In this document: piece by piece, positions 10,152-19,060 of the stretch
Position numbering within the stretch: position 1 is the stretch's first letter
Layout: each line of letters starts with the position of its first letter
Source of the DNA: Hyphomicrobiales bacterium
GTDB lineage: Bacteria > Pseudomonadota > Alphaproteobacteria > Rhizobiales > Rhizobiaceae
Assembly: GCA_900473795.1 (NCBI GenBank)
Contig: UCMT01000006.1
Location: forward strand, 18,058 to 82,057
Direction: 5' to 3'
DNA length: 64,000 nucleotides
Notes under the pieces: generated by a model
Seen by the model: the letters and a program-made list of their open reading frames with translations, nothing else
Told to the model about the DNA's origin: nothing
Database searches by the model: none
Position numbers and translations under genes: made by a program

Positions 10152-10307
10152 TTGCGCATTTTTATGCAACGCCCCGCGATTAAACGGTGCGATCCAACCG
10201 TTAACCAGGGCAGAAACCACAGAGTGGTGGCTGCCCGATTCGATTGACAAACGACTGACAAGTCTGAAGAGTACAACCGGTCAAAACGGCAGCGTTGGGG
10301 AGGACTT

Positions 10308-13300
10308 ATGTCTATGCGCGCGTTTATCCGATTTTCAGCCATCATTCTCGCTGCCTTTGCATTTTCACCCACGACCCACGCGGCGGAAACGAGCCGGCAC
10401 GTCGTGACGACGGAAAACGGCGACTATTTCGGCTTTGACCTGCGCATCGAGCAGAACGTCTCCCTTGACAAATGTGAAAAGGTCTGCATCGGCGACGCCG
10501 CCTGCCGTGCCTTCACCTACAATCCCAATGTGAAATGGTGTTTTCTCAAATCCGACTACAACAAGCTGAACACGTTCAACGGCGCGATTGCCGGCAAGAT
10601 CGTCGACGCCTCCTCGAATGAGCCGGACATCGGTGCGCCGCCAGCGCTGCCGTTCCTCAGCGAGCAGTTGCTCGCCGACGCCCGCGCAGCCAAGGGCAAT
10701 CTCGCGCTGGAAGCGGATCAGGAAGGGCAGGGGCTCAACGGCCTGATTGCGGCTGCCCATCGCGAACTCGCGGCCGGCAACATCGCCCCGGCGCTCAAAG
10801 CCTTCCAGGGTGCCTTGGCGATCCTTCCCGATGACGGTGCCTTGTGGATAGAGGCGGCTCGCGCCGCCAACCGCGTCTACGGCAATACCGATTTCGCAAC
10901 GCAGGCCGCGCTTGCGGCCATCAACGGCTATCAGCTGACACGCACGGCACAGTCGCGCGCCGATGCCCTTGCTGTCCTGGCAAAGGCGCTCGAAAGCGCG
11001 GAGAACTTCCGCTCGGCTCTGAGTGCCTACAAGGCGAGCCTCGCACTCGTCGAGACAAAGACGGTTCGCGCCGCTTACGCCGAACTGAAAACCCGCCAGG
11101 GTTTCCGCGTCACCGACCATACGGTCGATTCCGACAGTGCGGTACCACGGGTCTGCGCCCAGTTCTCCGAGCCCTTGACGAAAACGGATTACACGCCTTT
11201 CGTCACGCTCGATGGCGCAGCGCCCAAAGCGCTGGAAGCAAAGGGCAGTGAAATCTGCGTCGAGGGCCTGAGCCACGGCCAGCGCTACAAACTGGCCTTC
11301 CGCAAGGGCTTGCCGTCGTCCATCGCAGACGAACCGCTCGACGCCCAGGTCAACCTCGAGGTCTATATTCCGGACCGGGCGGCGATGGTTCGCTTCACCG
11401 GCGACAGCTTCGTGCTGCCGGGGACGGCCCGGCGCGGAATTCCGATTGTCTCGGTCAACACGACGAGTGCAAATCTCAAGCTCTACCGCATCGGCGACCG
11501 CAACATCGCCTCGCTGCTGACATCCTCGCAATTCCTGACCCAGCTTGACGGATATAGCGCCCAGCGCATCCAGGATGAGAACGGCGAGATGGTCTGGCAA
11601 GGCTCGATCGATATTTCGACCGACCTCAACAAGGAGGTGGTGACGAGCTTCCCGGTCGATGAGGCGTTGCCGCAGCGCAAGCCCGGTGTCTATGTGCTGA
11701 CCGCCGTCTCTGCCACCGGAGCGACGAACGAGTGGGACAGCCAGGCGACGCAGTGGTTCGTCGTCTCCGATATCGGCGTCTCCACCTATTCCGGCACCGA
11801 TGGCCTGAGCGTCTTTGCCCGGTCTCTGGCAACGGCAAAGCAGATTGCCGGGGTCGAACTGACCCTGCTCGCCAAGAACAACGAAATTCTGGGGACGGTG
11901 ACCACGGACGCCGATGGTCGCGCCACCTTCGACGCCGGTCTCCTGCGCGGCACTGCCGCCATGACCCCGGCGGTCATCACGGCAAAGGGCGGCAATGATG
12001 ATTTCGTCTTCCTCGACTTGACCCGAGCCGGCTTCGACCTCTCCGACCGTGGTGTCACCGGTCGCGCTGCCCCGGGCGCCATCGATATCCTGACATGGAC
12101 CGAACGCGGCATCTACCGTGCCGGCGAGACCGTGCACGTCTCGGCGCTGGCGCGCGACAGCGCCTCGGTTGCGATCGAGAAACTGCCGCTGACCTTCATC
12201 TTCATGCGCCCCGACGGGGTGGAGGATCGTCGCGTCATCAGCGATGGCGGACAGGCCGGTGGCTATACGCTCGATCTTGACCTGCAGCCGAATGCCATGC
12301 GCGGCACCTGGACCGTGCAGGTCTTTACCGATCCCAAGGGGACGGCGATCAGCGAAAAGCAGTTCCAGGTGGATGATTTCGTCCCGGATCGGGTCGAGTT
12401 CGATCTGGCAAGCGCCGTCAGGCAAATCGAGATCGGCAAGCCGACCCCGGTGACCGTGGATGGCCGCTTCCTCTATGGCGCGCCGGCGGCAGGGCTCGAG
12501 CTCGAAGGTGAAGTCGGCCTGAAGCCGACCCGCGAAAGTCCAGATTTCAAGGGCTATTCGTTCGGCCTTGCCGATGAGGAAGCGACGGAAGACAGCCGCA
12601 CGCCGCTCGAGGGCCTGCTGCCGCTCGACGAGGATGGCAAGGCGACCTTTGACGTCGATTTGACAGAAACGCCTTCGACCACGCAACTGCTCAATGCCAC
12701 CATCACCGTGCGCGTTCAGGAGGCCGGTGGCCGGGCCGTCGAGCGGTCGCTGGTCCTTCCCGTCCGGTCGCAAGGCGACATGATCGGCATCAAGCCGCAG
12801 TTCACCGGCGACCTCGCCGAAAACGCGGTCGGCAAGTTTCATGTCATCGCCATCGACGCGAATGGCGAGAAGCAGGCCAGGTCCGGCCTTGTCTGGAAAC
12901 TGCTGCGTGTCGAGCAGGACTATCAGTGGTACCGGGACGGCTCCGCCTGGAAATACGAGCCGGTGATTTCGACCAAACAGGTTTCGACCGGCAAACTCGA
13001 TTTCACCAAGGACGGGGGGGAGATTTCGCTTTCGGCCGGTTGGGGGCGCTACCGCCTCGAGGTCGAGACCGCCGATATCGACGGCCCAGCATCGAGCGTC
13101 GAATTCGATTCCGGCTGGTATGTCGCAACGACTTCGACAGAAACGCCGGATGGACTGGAGATCGCGCTCGACAGGCAGGACTATGCGATCGGTGACACAG
13201 CCAAGCTCAGGATCTCGCCGCGGTTTGCCGGCGAGGCGTTGGTCACGATCGGTTCGGAAAAGCTGATCGCCACGAAGACGGCGACCATTCCCGCAGAAGG

Positions 13301-15761
13301 CGGGGAGATCGATATTCCGATTACTGAAGAGTTCGGCGCCGGCGCCTATATCACTGCGACGCTCTATCGTCCGGGCGATGCGCAGGAGAGCCGCATGCCG
13401 ATGCGGGCCATCGGCATCAAATGGCTGACCGTCGATCCCGCCGACCGCAAGCTCTCGGTCAAGCTGGACCTGCCGGAAAAGACATTGCCACGCCAGACCC
13501 TCAACATCCCCGTGGAAGTTGTCGGAGCGGGCGTGGGGGATGAAGCCTATGTCACCGTTGCTGCCGTCGACGTCGGCATTCTCAATCTGACGCGCTACGA
13601 AGTGCCCGATCCAGAGGGCTGGTATTTCGGTCAGCGGCAGCTCGGCCTCGAAATCCGCGATCTCTATGGACGCCTGATCGATGGATCGCTCGGTGCCACC
13701 GGCCGCTTGCGCACGGGCGGCGATGGCGGGCAGCTGCCGCTTCAGGGAAACCCGCCCACCGAAGAGCTGGTGGCCTTTTTCTCCGGCCCGGTCGAGCTCG
13801 ACGCCAGCGGCAAGGCGATCGTCAGTTTCGACATCCCGCAATTCAACGGCACGGCCCGCGTCATGGCGGTTGCGTGGTCAAAGAGGGGTATCGGCCACGC
13901 CAGCGCGGATGTCGTCATTCGCGATCCGGTCGTGGTGACGGCGAGCCTGCCGAAGTTCCTGGCACCTGGCGACAAGGCAGAGTTGCGTCTTGACATCGCC
14001 AATACCGACGGGCCCGCCGGTGATCTCAATCTCAAGGTCACCAGCAGCTCATCTGTCGTTGTCGATGCGGCCAAAGCCGAACAGACCTTCAGTGTCAAAC
14101 CGGGCGGCAAGTTCGATCTGACGCTGCCACTCTCGGGCGTTCATCCTGGCAGCGGTGCTATCTCGATCGAACTGACGAGCGCCGATGGGTTGTCGCTGCA
14201 GCAATCTGTGTTTGTTCCGGTGCGCCCAGCGGCGCTGCCCGTGACGACACGTCATCCGGTCACCATCGAGCCGAATGCCAGCCTGAAGGTCGACGGCGAG
14301 CTGCTGGCGGAAAGCATGCTGCAAGGGTCAGCCGTCAGCATCAGCGTGACGCGCTCGGCCGCCTTCGATATCCCGGCGCTGCTGACCTCGCTCGATCGTT
14401 ATCCCTATGGTTGTGCGGAGCAGACGACCAGCCGGGCGCTGCCATTGCTCTATCTGAGCGAACTTTCCAAGCAGTCCGGCCTGCCCGAGGATACCGACGT
14501 CCAGAAGAGGGTGCAGGAAGCGATCTACCGCGTCCTGTCCTACCAGTCCTCGACCGGCAGCTTCGGCCTGTGGGGGCCCGGGTCGGGTGATCTCTGGCTG
14601 GATGCCTACGTCACCGACTTCCTCACTCGGGCGCGCGAACAGAAATACCAGGTGCCCGACCAGGCCATGGTGCAGGCGCTCGACAATCTGCAGAATGCCT
14701 TGAGCTACGATGTCGACGTGAAGAGCCAGGGCAACGAGATCGCCTATGGGCTCTATGTCCTGGCGCGCAATCGCAAGGCCGCCATCAGCGACCTGCGCTA
14801 CTATGCCAACACGAAGATCGGCGAGTTCCCGACACCCCTGTCGAAGGGGCATCTGGCGGCGGCGCTCGCGCTTTACGGCGATGCGCAGCGCTCCCAGAGC
14901 GTTTTTGCAGAGGCGCTGCAAATGGCGGCGGACGCGAAGACCAGCGCGCTCGATCGCTCAGACTACGGCTCGCCGCTCCGCGACGATGCCGCGGTGCTGA
15001 CGCTGGCCGCCGAAAGCCGCCCGGTGCCGGCGATCATTCCACAACTCGCCAAGATCGTTGCGCGCGAATGGGAGCACACCTCCTATACAAGTACGCAGGA
15101 GCAGATGTGGACCCTGCTTGCCGCCCGCGCCATCCAGGGCGGCGACCAGGACCTGAAGCTTGACATCAATGGAACGGCACGTAGCGGCGGTTACGCGGCG
15201 CGTCTCACCGGCGATGCGATCCTCGACCAGCCGATCACAATCAGCAACCGGTCGAGCGATCCGGTCGCTGCTGTCGTCACCACGGTTGCGGCACCCGCCT
15301 TCCCGCTGCCCGCCGGCGGCAACGGCTTCACCATCCAGCGGACCTACTACACGCTGGACGGCGAGGAGGCTAACATCACCCAGGCCAGGCAGAACGAACG
15401 CTACGTGGTCGTCATCAACGCCACGGAGAGCAATGCCTGGCCGTCGCGCGTGCTGATCACCGATCTCCTGCCGGCGGGCTTCGAGATCGACAATCCGAGC
15501 CTGGTCGATAGCGCCAAGCTGTCGAACTTCGAATGGATCGGTGAGATCGAGGCGGCGCACACCGAGTTCCGCAGCGACCGCTTCGTTGCGGCCTTCGACC
15601 GGTCGAGCGGCGACGACCGGGCGATCACTGTCGCCTATGTCGTCAGGGCCGTGACGCCGGGGACCTACGATCATCCGGCTGCCAGCATCGAGGACATGTA
15701 CCGGCCGCAGTTTTCCGCGCGTACCGCCATGGGGCGCATGGAGGTTCAGGCGGTCGAATAA
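10308..15761 (+). CDS. Alpha-2-macroglobulin family protein (YfhM-like) with N-terminal PAN/apple domain
   Basis: A very large protein of 1817 residues. A signal peptide (about 1-25, cut after THA) is followed by a Cys-rich PAN/apple-like region (about 28-100) and a helical segment. MG-type beta domains and the bait region come next, then a thioester domain carrying CAEQ at residues 1369-1372, with WxEQ-like context YPYGCAEQTTSRALPLL. Bacterial A2Ms trap attacking proteases in the periplasm: cleavage of the bait exposes the Cys-Gln thioester, which binds the protease covalently. The thioester is intact here. No lipobox is present, so unlike E. coli YfhM it is probably not lipid-anchored. The stop and the next start share one base with pbpC, the classic A2M/PBP1C pair. 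A second in-frame ATG lies at 10314. TTGACA at 10244 is a possible -35. Confidence 0.93.
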   Translation: MSMRAFIRFSAIILAAFAFSPTTHAAETSRHVVTTENGDYFGFDLRIEQNVSLDKCEKVCIGDAACRAFTYNPNVKWCFLKSDYNKLNTFNGAIAGKIVDASSNEPDIGAPPALPFLSEQLLADARAAKGNLALEADQEGQGLNGLIAAAHRELAAGNIAPALKAFQGALAILPDDGALWIEAARAANRVYGNTDFATQAALAAINGYQLTRTAQSRADALAVLAKALESAENFRSALSAYKASLALVETKTVRAAYAELKTRQGFRVTDHTVDSDSAVPRVCAQFSEPLTKTDYTPFVTLDGAAPKALEAKGSEICVEGLSHGQRYKLAFRKGLPSSIADEPLDAQVNLEVYIPDRAAMVRFTGDSFVLPGTARRGIPIVSVNTTSANLKLYRIGDRNIASLLTSSQFLTQLDGYSAQRIQDENGEMVWQGSIDISTDLNKEVVTSFPVDEALPQRKPGVYVLTAVSATGATNEWDSQATQWFVVSDIGVSTYSGTDGLSVFARSLATAKQIAGVELTLLAKNNEILGTVTTDADGRATFDAGLLRGTAAMTPAVITAKGGNDDFVFLDLTRAGFDLSDRGVTGRAAPGAIDILTWTERGIYRAGETVHVSALARDSASVAIEKLPLTFIFMRPDGVEDRRVISDGGQAGGYTLDLDLQPNAMRGTWTVQVFTDPKGTAISEKQFQVDDFVPDRVEFDLASAVRQIEIGKPTPVTVDGRFLYGAPAAGLELEGEVGLKPTRESPDFKGYSFGLADEEATEDSRTPLEGLLPLDEDGKATFDVDLTETPSTTQLLNATITVRVQEAGGRAVERSLVLPVRSQGDMIGIKPQFTGDLAENAVGKFHVIAIDANGEKQARSGLVWKLLRVEQDYQWYRDGSAWKYEPVISTKQVSTGKLDFTKDGGEISLSAGWGRYRLEVETADIDGPASSVEFDSGWYVATTSTETPDGLEIALDRQDYAIGDTAKLRISPRFAGEALVTIGSEKLIATKTATIPAEGGEIDIPITEEFGAGAYITATLYRPGDAQESRMPMRAIGIKWLTVDPADRKLSVKLDLPEKTLPRQTLNIPVEVVGAGVGDEAYVTVAAVDVGILNLTRYEVPDPEGWYFGQRQLGLEIRDLYGRLIDGSLGATGRLRTGGDGGQLPLQGNPPTEELVAFFSGPVELDASGKAIVSFDIPQFNGTARVMAVAWSKRGIGHASADVVIRDPVVVTASLPKFLAPGDKAELRLDIANTDGPAGDLNLKVTSSSSVVVDAAKAEQTFSVKPGGKFDLTLPLSGVHPGSGAISIELTSADGLSLQQSVFVPVRPAALPVTTRHPVTIEPNASLKVDGELLAESMLQGSAVSISVTRSAAFDIPALLTSLDRYPYGCAEQTTSRALPLLYLSELSKQSGLPEDTDVQKRVQEAIYRVLSYQSSTGSFGLWGPGSGDLWLDAYVTDFLTRAREQKYQVPDQAMVQALDNLQNALSYDVDVKSQGNEIAYGLYVLARNRKAAISDLRYYANTKIGEFPTPLSKGHLAAALALYGDAQRSQSVFAEALQMAADAKTSALDRSDYGSPLRDDAAVLTLAAESRPVPAIIPQLAKIVAREWEHTSYTSTQEQMWTLLAARAIQGGDQDLKLDINGTARSGGYAARLTGDAILDQPITISNRSSDPVAAVVTTVAAPAFPLPAGGNGFTIQRTYYTLDGEEANITQARQNERYVVVINATESNAWPSRVLITDLLPAGFEIDNPSLVDSAKLSNFEWIGEIEAAHTEFRSDRFVAAFDRSSGDDRAITVAYVVRAVTPGTYDHPAASIEDMYRPQFSARTAMGRMEVQAVE

Positions 15762-17845
15762 TGTCTCTCTGGTGGAAGTCCTCTGTTGCATTCTGCTGCC
15801 TCGCCCTTCTGGGAGTGGCGGTCGTTGCTGGCCTGGAGGCAGCCGACCGTGCCTATCCACCGCCGCTCAGCCAGGCGCGCACTGTCTCGGCCGAAGTTCT
15901 CGACGCCGATGGCCAGTTGTTGCGCGCCTTCGCGACGCCTGAGGGTCGCTGGCGGCTGAAAACGACGGCAAAGAATGTCGATCCGCAGTTTGTTCGCATG
16001 CTGGTCGCCTATGAGGATCAGCGCTTCTGGCAACATAAGGGTGTCGATCCCTGGGCACTGATGCGCGCCGCCTGGCAGTTTGCGACGCATGGACGGATCG
16101 TTTCGGGCGCATCGACGCTGTCGATGCAGGTGGCCCGCCTGATCGAGCCACGCGAAGGTCGCTCGTTTACCGCAAAACTTCGCCAGCTCGCTCGTGCCAT
16201 CCAGCTCGAGCGTCGGCTGAGCAAGGCGGAAATCCTCGATCTTTACCTGACGCATGCGCCCTATGGCGGCAATCTCGAGGGCATCCGCGCCGCAAGCCTT
16301 GCCTATTTTGGCAAGGAGCCGCGGCGCCTGAGCGTGTCGGAGGCTGCGCTGCTCGTGGCACTGCCGCAACTGCCGGAAAAGCGCCGGCCTGACCGCCACC
16401 TGAAGGCGGCCGAAGCGGCTCGCCAACGTGTTTTGACGCGCATGGCTGTGGCAGCGGTGATCGGCGAAGGGGAGGCCGAGCGCGCCGCCGCGGTGACCGT
16501 GCCGGACCGCCGGCTGCAACTCCCGGCTCTTGCCGCACACGTCGCGGAAGCGGCCTTGCGCAAAGAGCCAAAGGGCGCCCGGTACCAGACGACGCTCAGG
16601 CGCCCGATCCAAAAGGCGCTTGAGACCGTCGCGAGGGAGGCTGCGGCGAAACTCGGCCCCAAAGTATCGATCGCCATGGTCATGGCCGATGCGCGCACCG
16701 GCGAGATCATCGGCGAGGTGGGTTCTGCCGATTACTTCGACGCCAGCCGCTCCGGCTGGATCGACATGACGCGTGTTTCCCGATCGCCCGGTTCTACGCT
16801 CAAACCCTTCATCTATGGCCTCGCCTTCGAGGAGGGGCTCGTCTCGCAGGAGACGATCATCGAGGACCGTCCCGCGGATTTCTTCGGCTACCGCCCACGC
16901 AATTTCGATATGACGTATCAGGGTGACGTCAGCATCCGCCAGGCCCTCCAACTGTCGCTGAACGTGCCGGCTGTCCGGCTGCTGGACGCTGTCGGTCCAA
17001 GCCGGATGATGATGCGTTTTCGCCGCGCCGAGGTCAGGCCGATCCTGCCGCCCAATGAGGCGCCCGGTCTTGCCATCGGGCTCGGCGGGCTTGGTGTCAC
17101 TCTGAAGGATCTTGTGCAGCTCTATGTGGCGCTTTCAAACCGCGGTCAACCGATGCGGCTTGGCGATGGCATACAGGACCGGCCTGGGCAGATCGAAGGC
17201 GAGCCGCTTCTCGACCCGGTCGCGACCTGGCAGATCACCGATATCCTGTCAGGCGTGTTACCACCGGCCGGAGCCGTCCAACGCGGCATCGCCTATAAGA
17301 CCGGCACGAGCTACGGCTACCGCGACGCCTGGTCAGTCGGATTCGACGGCCGTCATGTGCTTGGCGTCTGGGTCGGCCGGCCGGACAATGGGGCGGTTCC
17401 AGGTCTGACCGGATACGGATCGGCAGCACCCATCCTGTTCGAAGGGTTCGCCAAATCCGGCGTCGCGACAACGCCGCTGCCGCGCGCGCCGGCGGGCGCA
17501 ATGCGGATTTCCCAGTCCGAGTTGCCGATCAGCCAGCGGCGGTTCTCGCTGACCTCCAATGGTCTCGTCTCAGCGGTCGTTGGCGAGCCGGCGCCGCAGA
17601 TCGTCTATCCGCCGGAGGGAGCCCGCGTCGAACTCGGGGTAAATACAGCGGGCACTCCCATGCCATTGGTTCTTAAGCTGCAAGGGGGAAGGGCACCGTT
17701 CCGCTGGCTGGCAAACGGCAAGCCGCTGCCGGAAACATCCCGGCGCCGCATCAATCAATGGATTCCCGACGGGGCCGGCTACTCGACGCTGACGGTTATC
17801 GATGCGGCGGGCCGGGCCGCGAGCGTTCGCGTCTTCCTTGACTAG
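15761..17845 (+). CDS. pbpC: Penicillin-binding protein 1C
   Basis: 694 residues. One N-terminal membrane anchor (about 8-25) is followed by a family 51 glycosyltransferase domain with the catalytic Glu85 in YEDQRFWQHKG. A transpeptidase domain follows, with SxxK (Ser345-Lys348, in SPGSTLKPF), SLN in LQLSLNVPAV, and KTGTSYGYRDAW. A short BiPBP_C-like beta domain ends the protein. All catalytic motifs are present, so it should both extend and cross-link peptidoglycan. It is somewhat shorter than E. coli PBP1C (about 770). The start overlaps the stop of the A2M gene (TAATG), which suggests that the two are made together to repair and protect the wall after damage. Confidence 0.95.
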   Translation: MSLWWKSSVAFCCLALLGVAVVAGLEAADRAYPPPLSQARTVSAEVLDADGQLLRAFATPEGRWRLKTTAKNVDPQFVRMLVAYEDQRFWQHKGVDPWALMRAAWQFATHGRIVSGASTLSMQVARLIEPREGRSFTAKLRQLARAIQLERRLSKAEILDLYLTHAPYGGNLEGIRAASLAYFGKEPRRLSVSEAALLVALPQLPEKRRPDRHLKAAEAARQRVLTRMAVAAVIGEGEAERAAAVTVPDRRLQLPALAAHVAEAALRKEPKGARYQTTLRRPIQKALETVAREAAAKLGPKVSIAMVMADARTGEIIGEVGSADYFDASRSGWIDMTRVSRSPGSTLKPFIYGLAFEEGLVSQETIIEDRPADFFGYRPRNFDMTYQGDVSIRQALQLSLNVPAVRLLDAVGPSRMMMRFRRAEVRPILPPNEAPGLAIGLGGLGVTLKDLVQLYVALSNRGQPMRLGDGIQDRPGQIEGEPLLDPVATWQITDILSGVLPPAGAVQRGIAYKTGTSYGYRDAWSVGFDGRHVLGVWVGRPDNGAVPGLTGYGSAAPILFEGFAKSGVATTPLPRAPAGAMRISQSELPISQRRFSLTSNGLVSAVVGEPAPQIVYPPEGARVELGVNTAGTPMPLVLKLQGGRAPFRWLANGKPLPETSRRRINQWIPDGAGYSTLTVIDAAGRAASVRVFLD

Positions 17846-18032
17846 ACAGACTGTCGCGTAGCCGATCCGGACGGCACGGGCCAGCGTTTCACATCTGCAA
17901 ATTGTGCGTCGTGATGAATTGGGATTCCCGAAGGCAAGCGCATGATTTATCAATAGGCTTGTGATTCGGCGCGCCTTGATTCGAAAATGCGCGCGGCCGC
18001 GATCCTCCTGCCAGGAAACAGACGGGGGCTCA

Positions 18033-18956
18033 TTGTCTTCTGCGGAAATCCCAAGATTGTGGTATGCGCTTGCCAGCGTCATTCTGACGCTCGGTCTCGC
18101 CGGTTGCGGCGCCCGCGACGGGGTACGGCTGTCCGATACGGCGGTGACGGTTTCTGACGAGACGGCCTTTGCGCTGCCGCCGCCCGGCGGGCCAGCGGTC
18201 GTCAGCATCGTCGAGCGCCGTTTCAGCAACAGCACCCAGCAGGACATCTTTCTGTTTACCTCCGCATCGACGCCAGGGCAGAACGTCCTTCGCGTGCAGA
18301 TGTTCGGACCGGTCGGCCTGCAGATGGATAGGCAAAAGGCGCTTGGCTATTCGTCGATCCGGGCAAGCGACATTGCCAAGGAAATGCACCGAGAGCTTCC
18401 GGGCGTTGCCCTCGTCCAGTCGCCGCTCTACCTGCAGAACAACTACGGGCCCTTCAGCTACGCCTACGGCCGAGGTCACGGCAATGATGCCTGTCTCTAT
18501 GGCTGGCAGCAGATCCGCTCACCTGACGAAGCGAGGACGGTCTTCCAGAACCGCGGTACGATCCACGTCCGCCTTCGCCTTTGCGAAGACGGTGCGAGCG
18601 AAGAGAAGCTGCTCAGCACAATGTACGGCTACACCATTCGCGGTGCGTTCAATGCAGCGGGATGGAACCCCTATGGCGAACCGCCGAGCGTTGATCCGAC
18701 TTTGGGCCGAACCGGAAACCCGATCTATCCGAAAGCAGAGGAGCTGCACGATGCTGCCATCGTGGCTGTAGAAAGCACGAAACCTCGCCCCGTCGTCCGG
18801 CAATCGCAAGCCGTGCGCGTCGAGAAGGTTGAGCCTGCGAAACAAGCGTCTTCGAGTGAAACGATTCCTTTACCAGCAGGCACGGATATAGGGGGCGTCG
18901 TTGTTCCTTCGCCGGACTGTATGACACAGTCTGAAGGTACCACGCAGTGCAAGTAA
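18033..18956 (+). CDS. bcsN: Cellulose biosynthesis protein BcsN, predicted lipoprotein
   Basis: A protein of the BcsN family, found at the head of type III cellulose operons in Rhizobiaceae; its biochemical role is not established. I place the start at TTG 18033, preceded by GGGGG, because this gives a normal lipoprotein signal ending in the lipobox LAGC (cysteine about residue 25). The frame is open back to GTG 17961, which would add 24 charged residues in front of the signal. A lipid anchor would put it in the outer or inner membrane facing the periplasm. Downstream come bcsA, bcsB, bcsZ and a TPR gene. The gap to bcsA is about 100 bases. Confidence 0.85.
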   Translation: MSSAEIPRLWYALASVILTLGLAGCGARDGVRLSDTAVTVSDETAFALPPPGGPAVVSIVERRFSNSTQQDIFLFTSASTPGQNVLRVQMFGPVGLQMDRQKALGYSSIRASDIAKEMHRELPGVALVQSPLYLQNNYGPFSYAYGRGHGNDACLYGWQQIRSPDEARTVFQNRGTIHVRLRLCEDGASEEKLLSTMYGYTIRGAFNAAGWNPYGEPPSVDPTLGRTGNPIYPKAEELHDAAIVAVESTKPRPVVRQSQAVRVEKVEPAKQASSSETIPLPAGTDIGGVVVPSPDCMTQSEGTTQCK

Positions 18957-19060
18957 CCTCGACATGGTCAATTGCTGATCGCAGTGAGTTGACCGTGGCG
19001 TTTTAAGGGCCTCCGCCATGAACGGCTTGTCACCGGGCGGTCTCCTGAAGGGCATCCATC

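Noticed and set aside
8843..10372. Minus-strand frame of 509 codons over ssuD
   Set aside because: It is a shadow of ssuD; the plus-strand protein is a clear family member.
10365..13841. A very long open frame (1158 codons) on the minus strand
   Set aside because: It lies wholly inside the A2M gene, reads as Arg/Asp/Gly-rich shadow and has no recognisable domain. It is an effect of high GC codon use on the plus strand.
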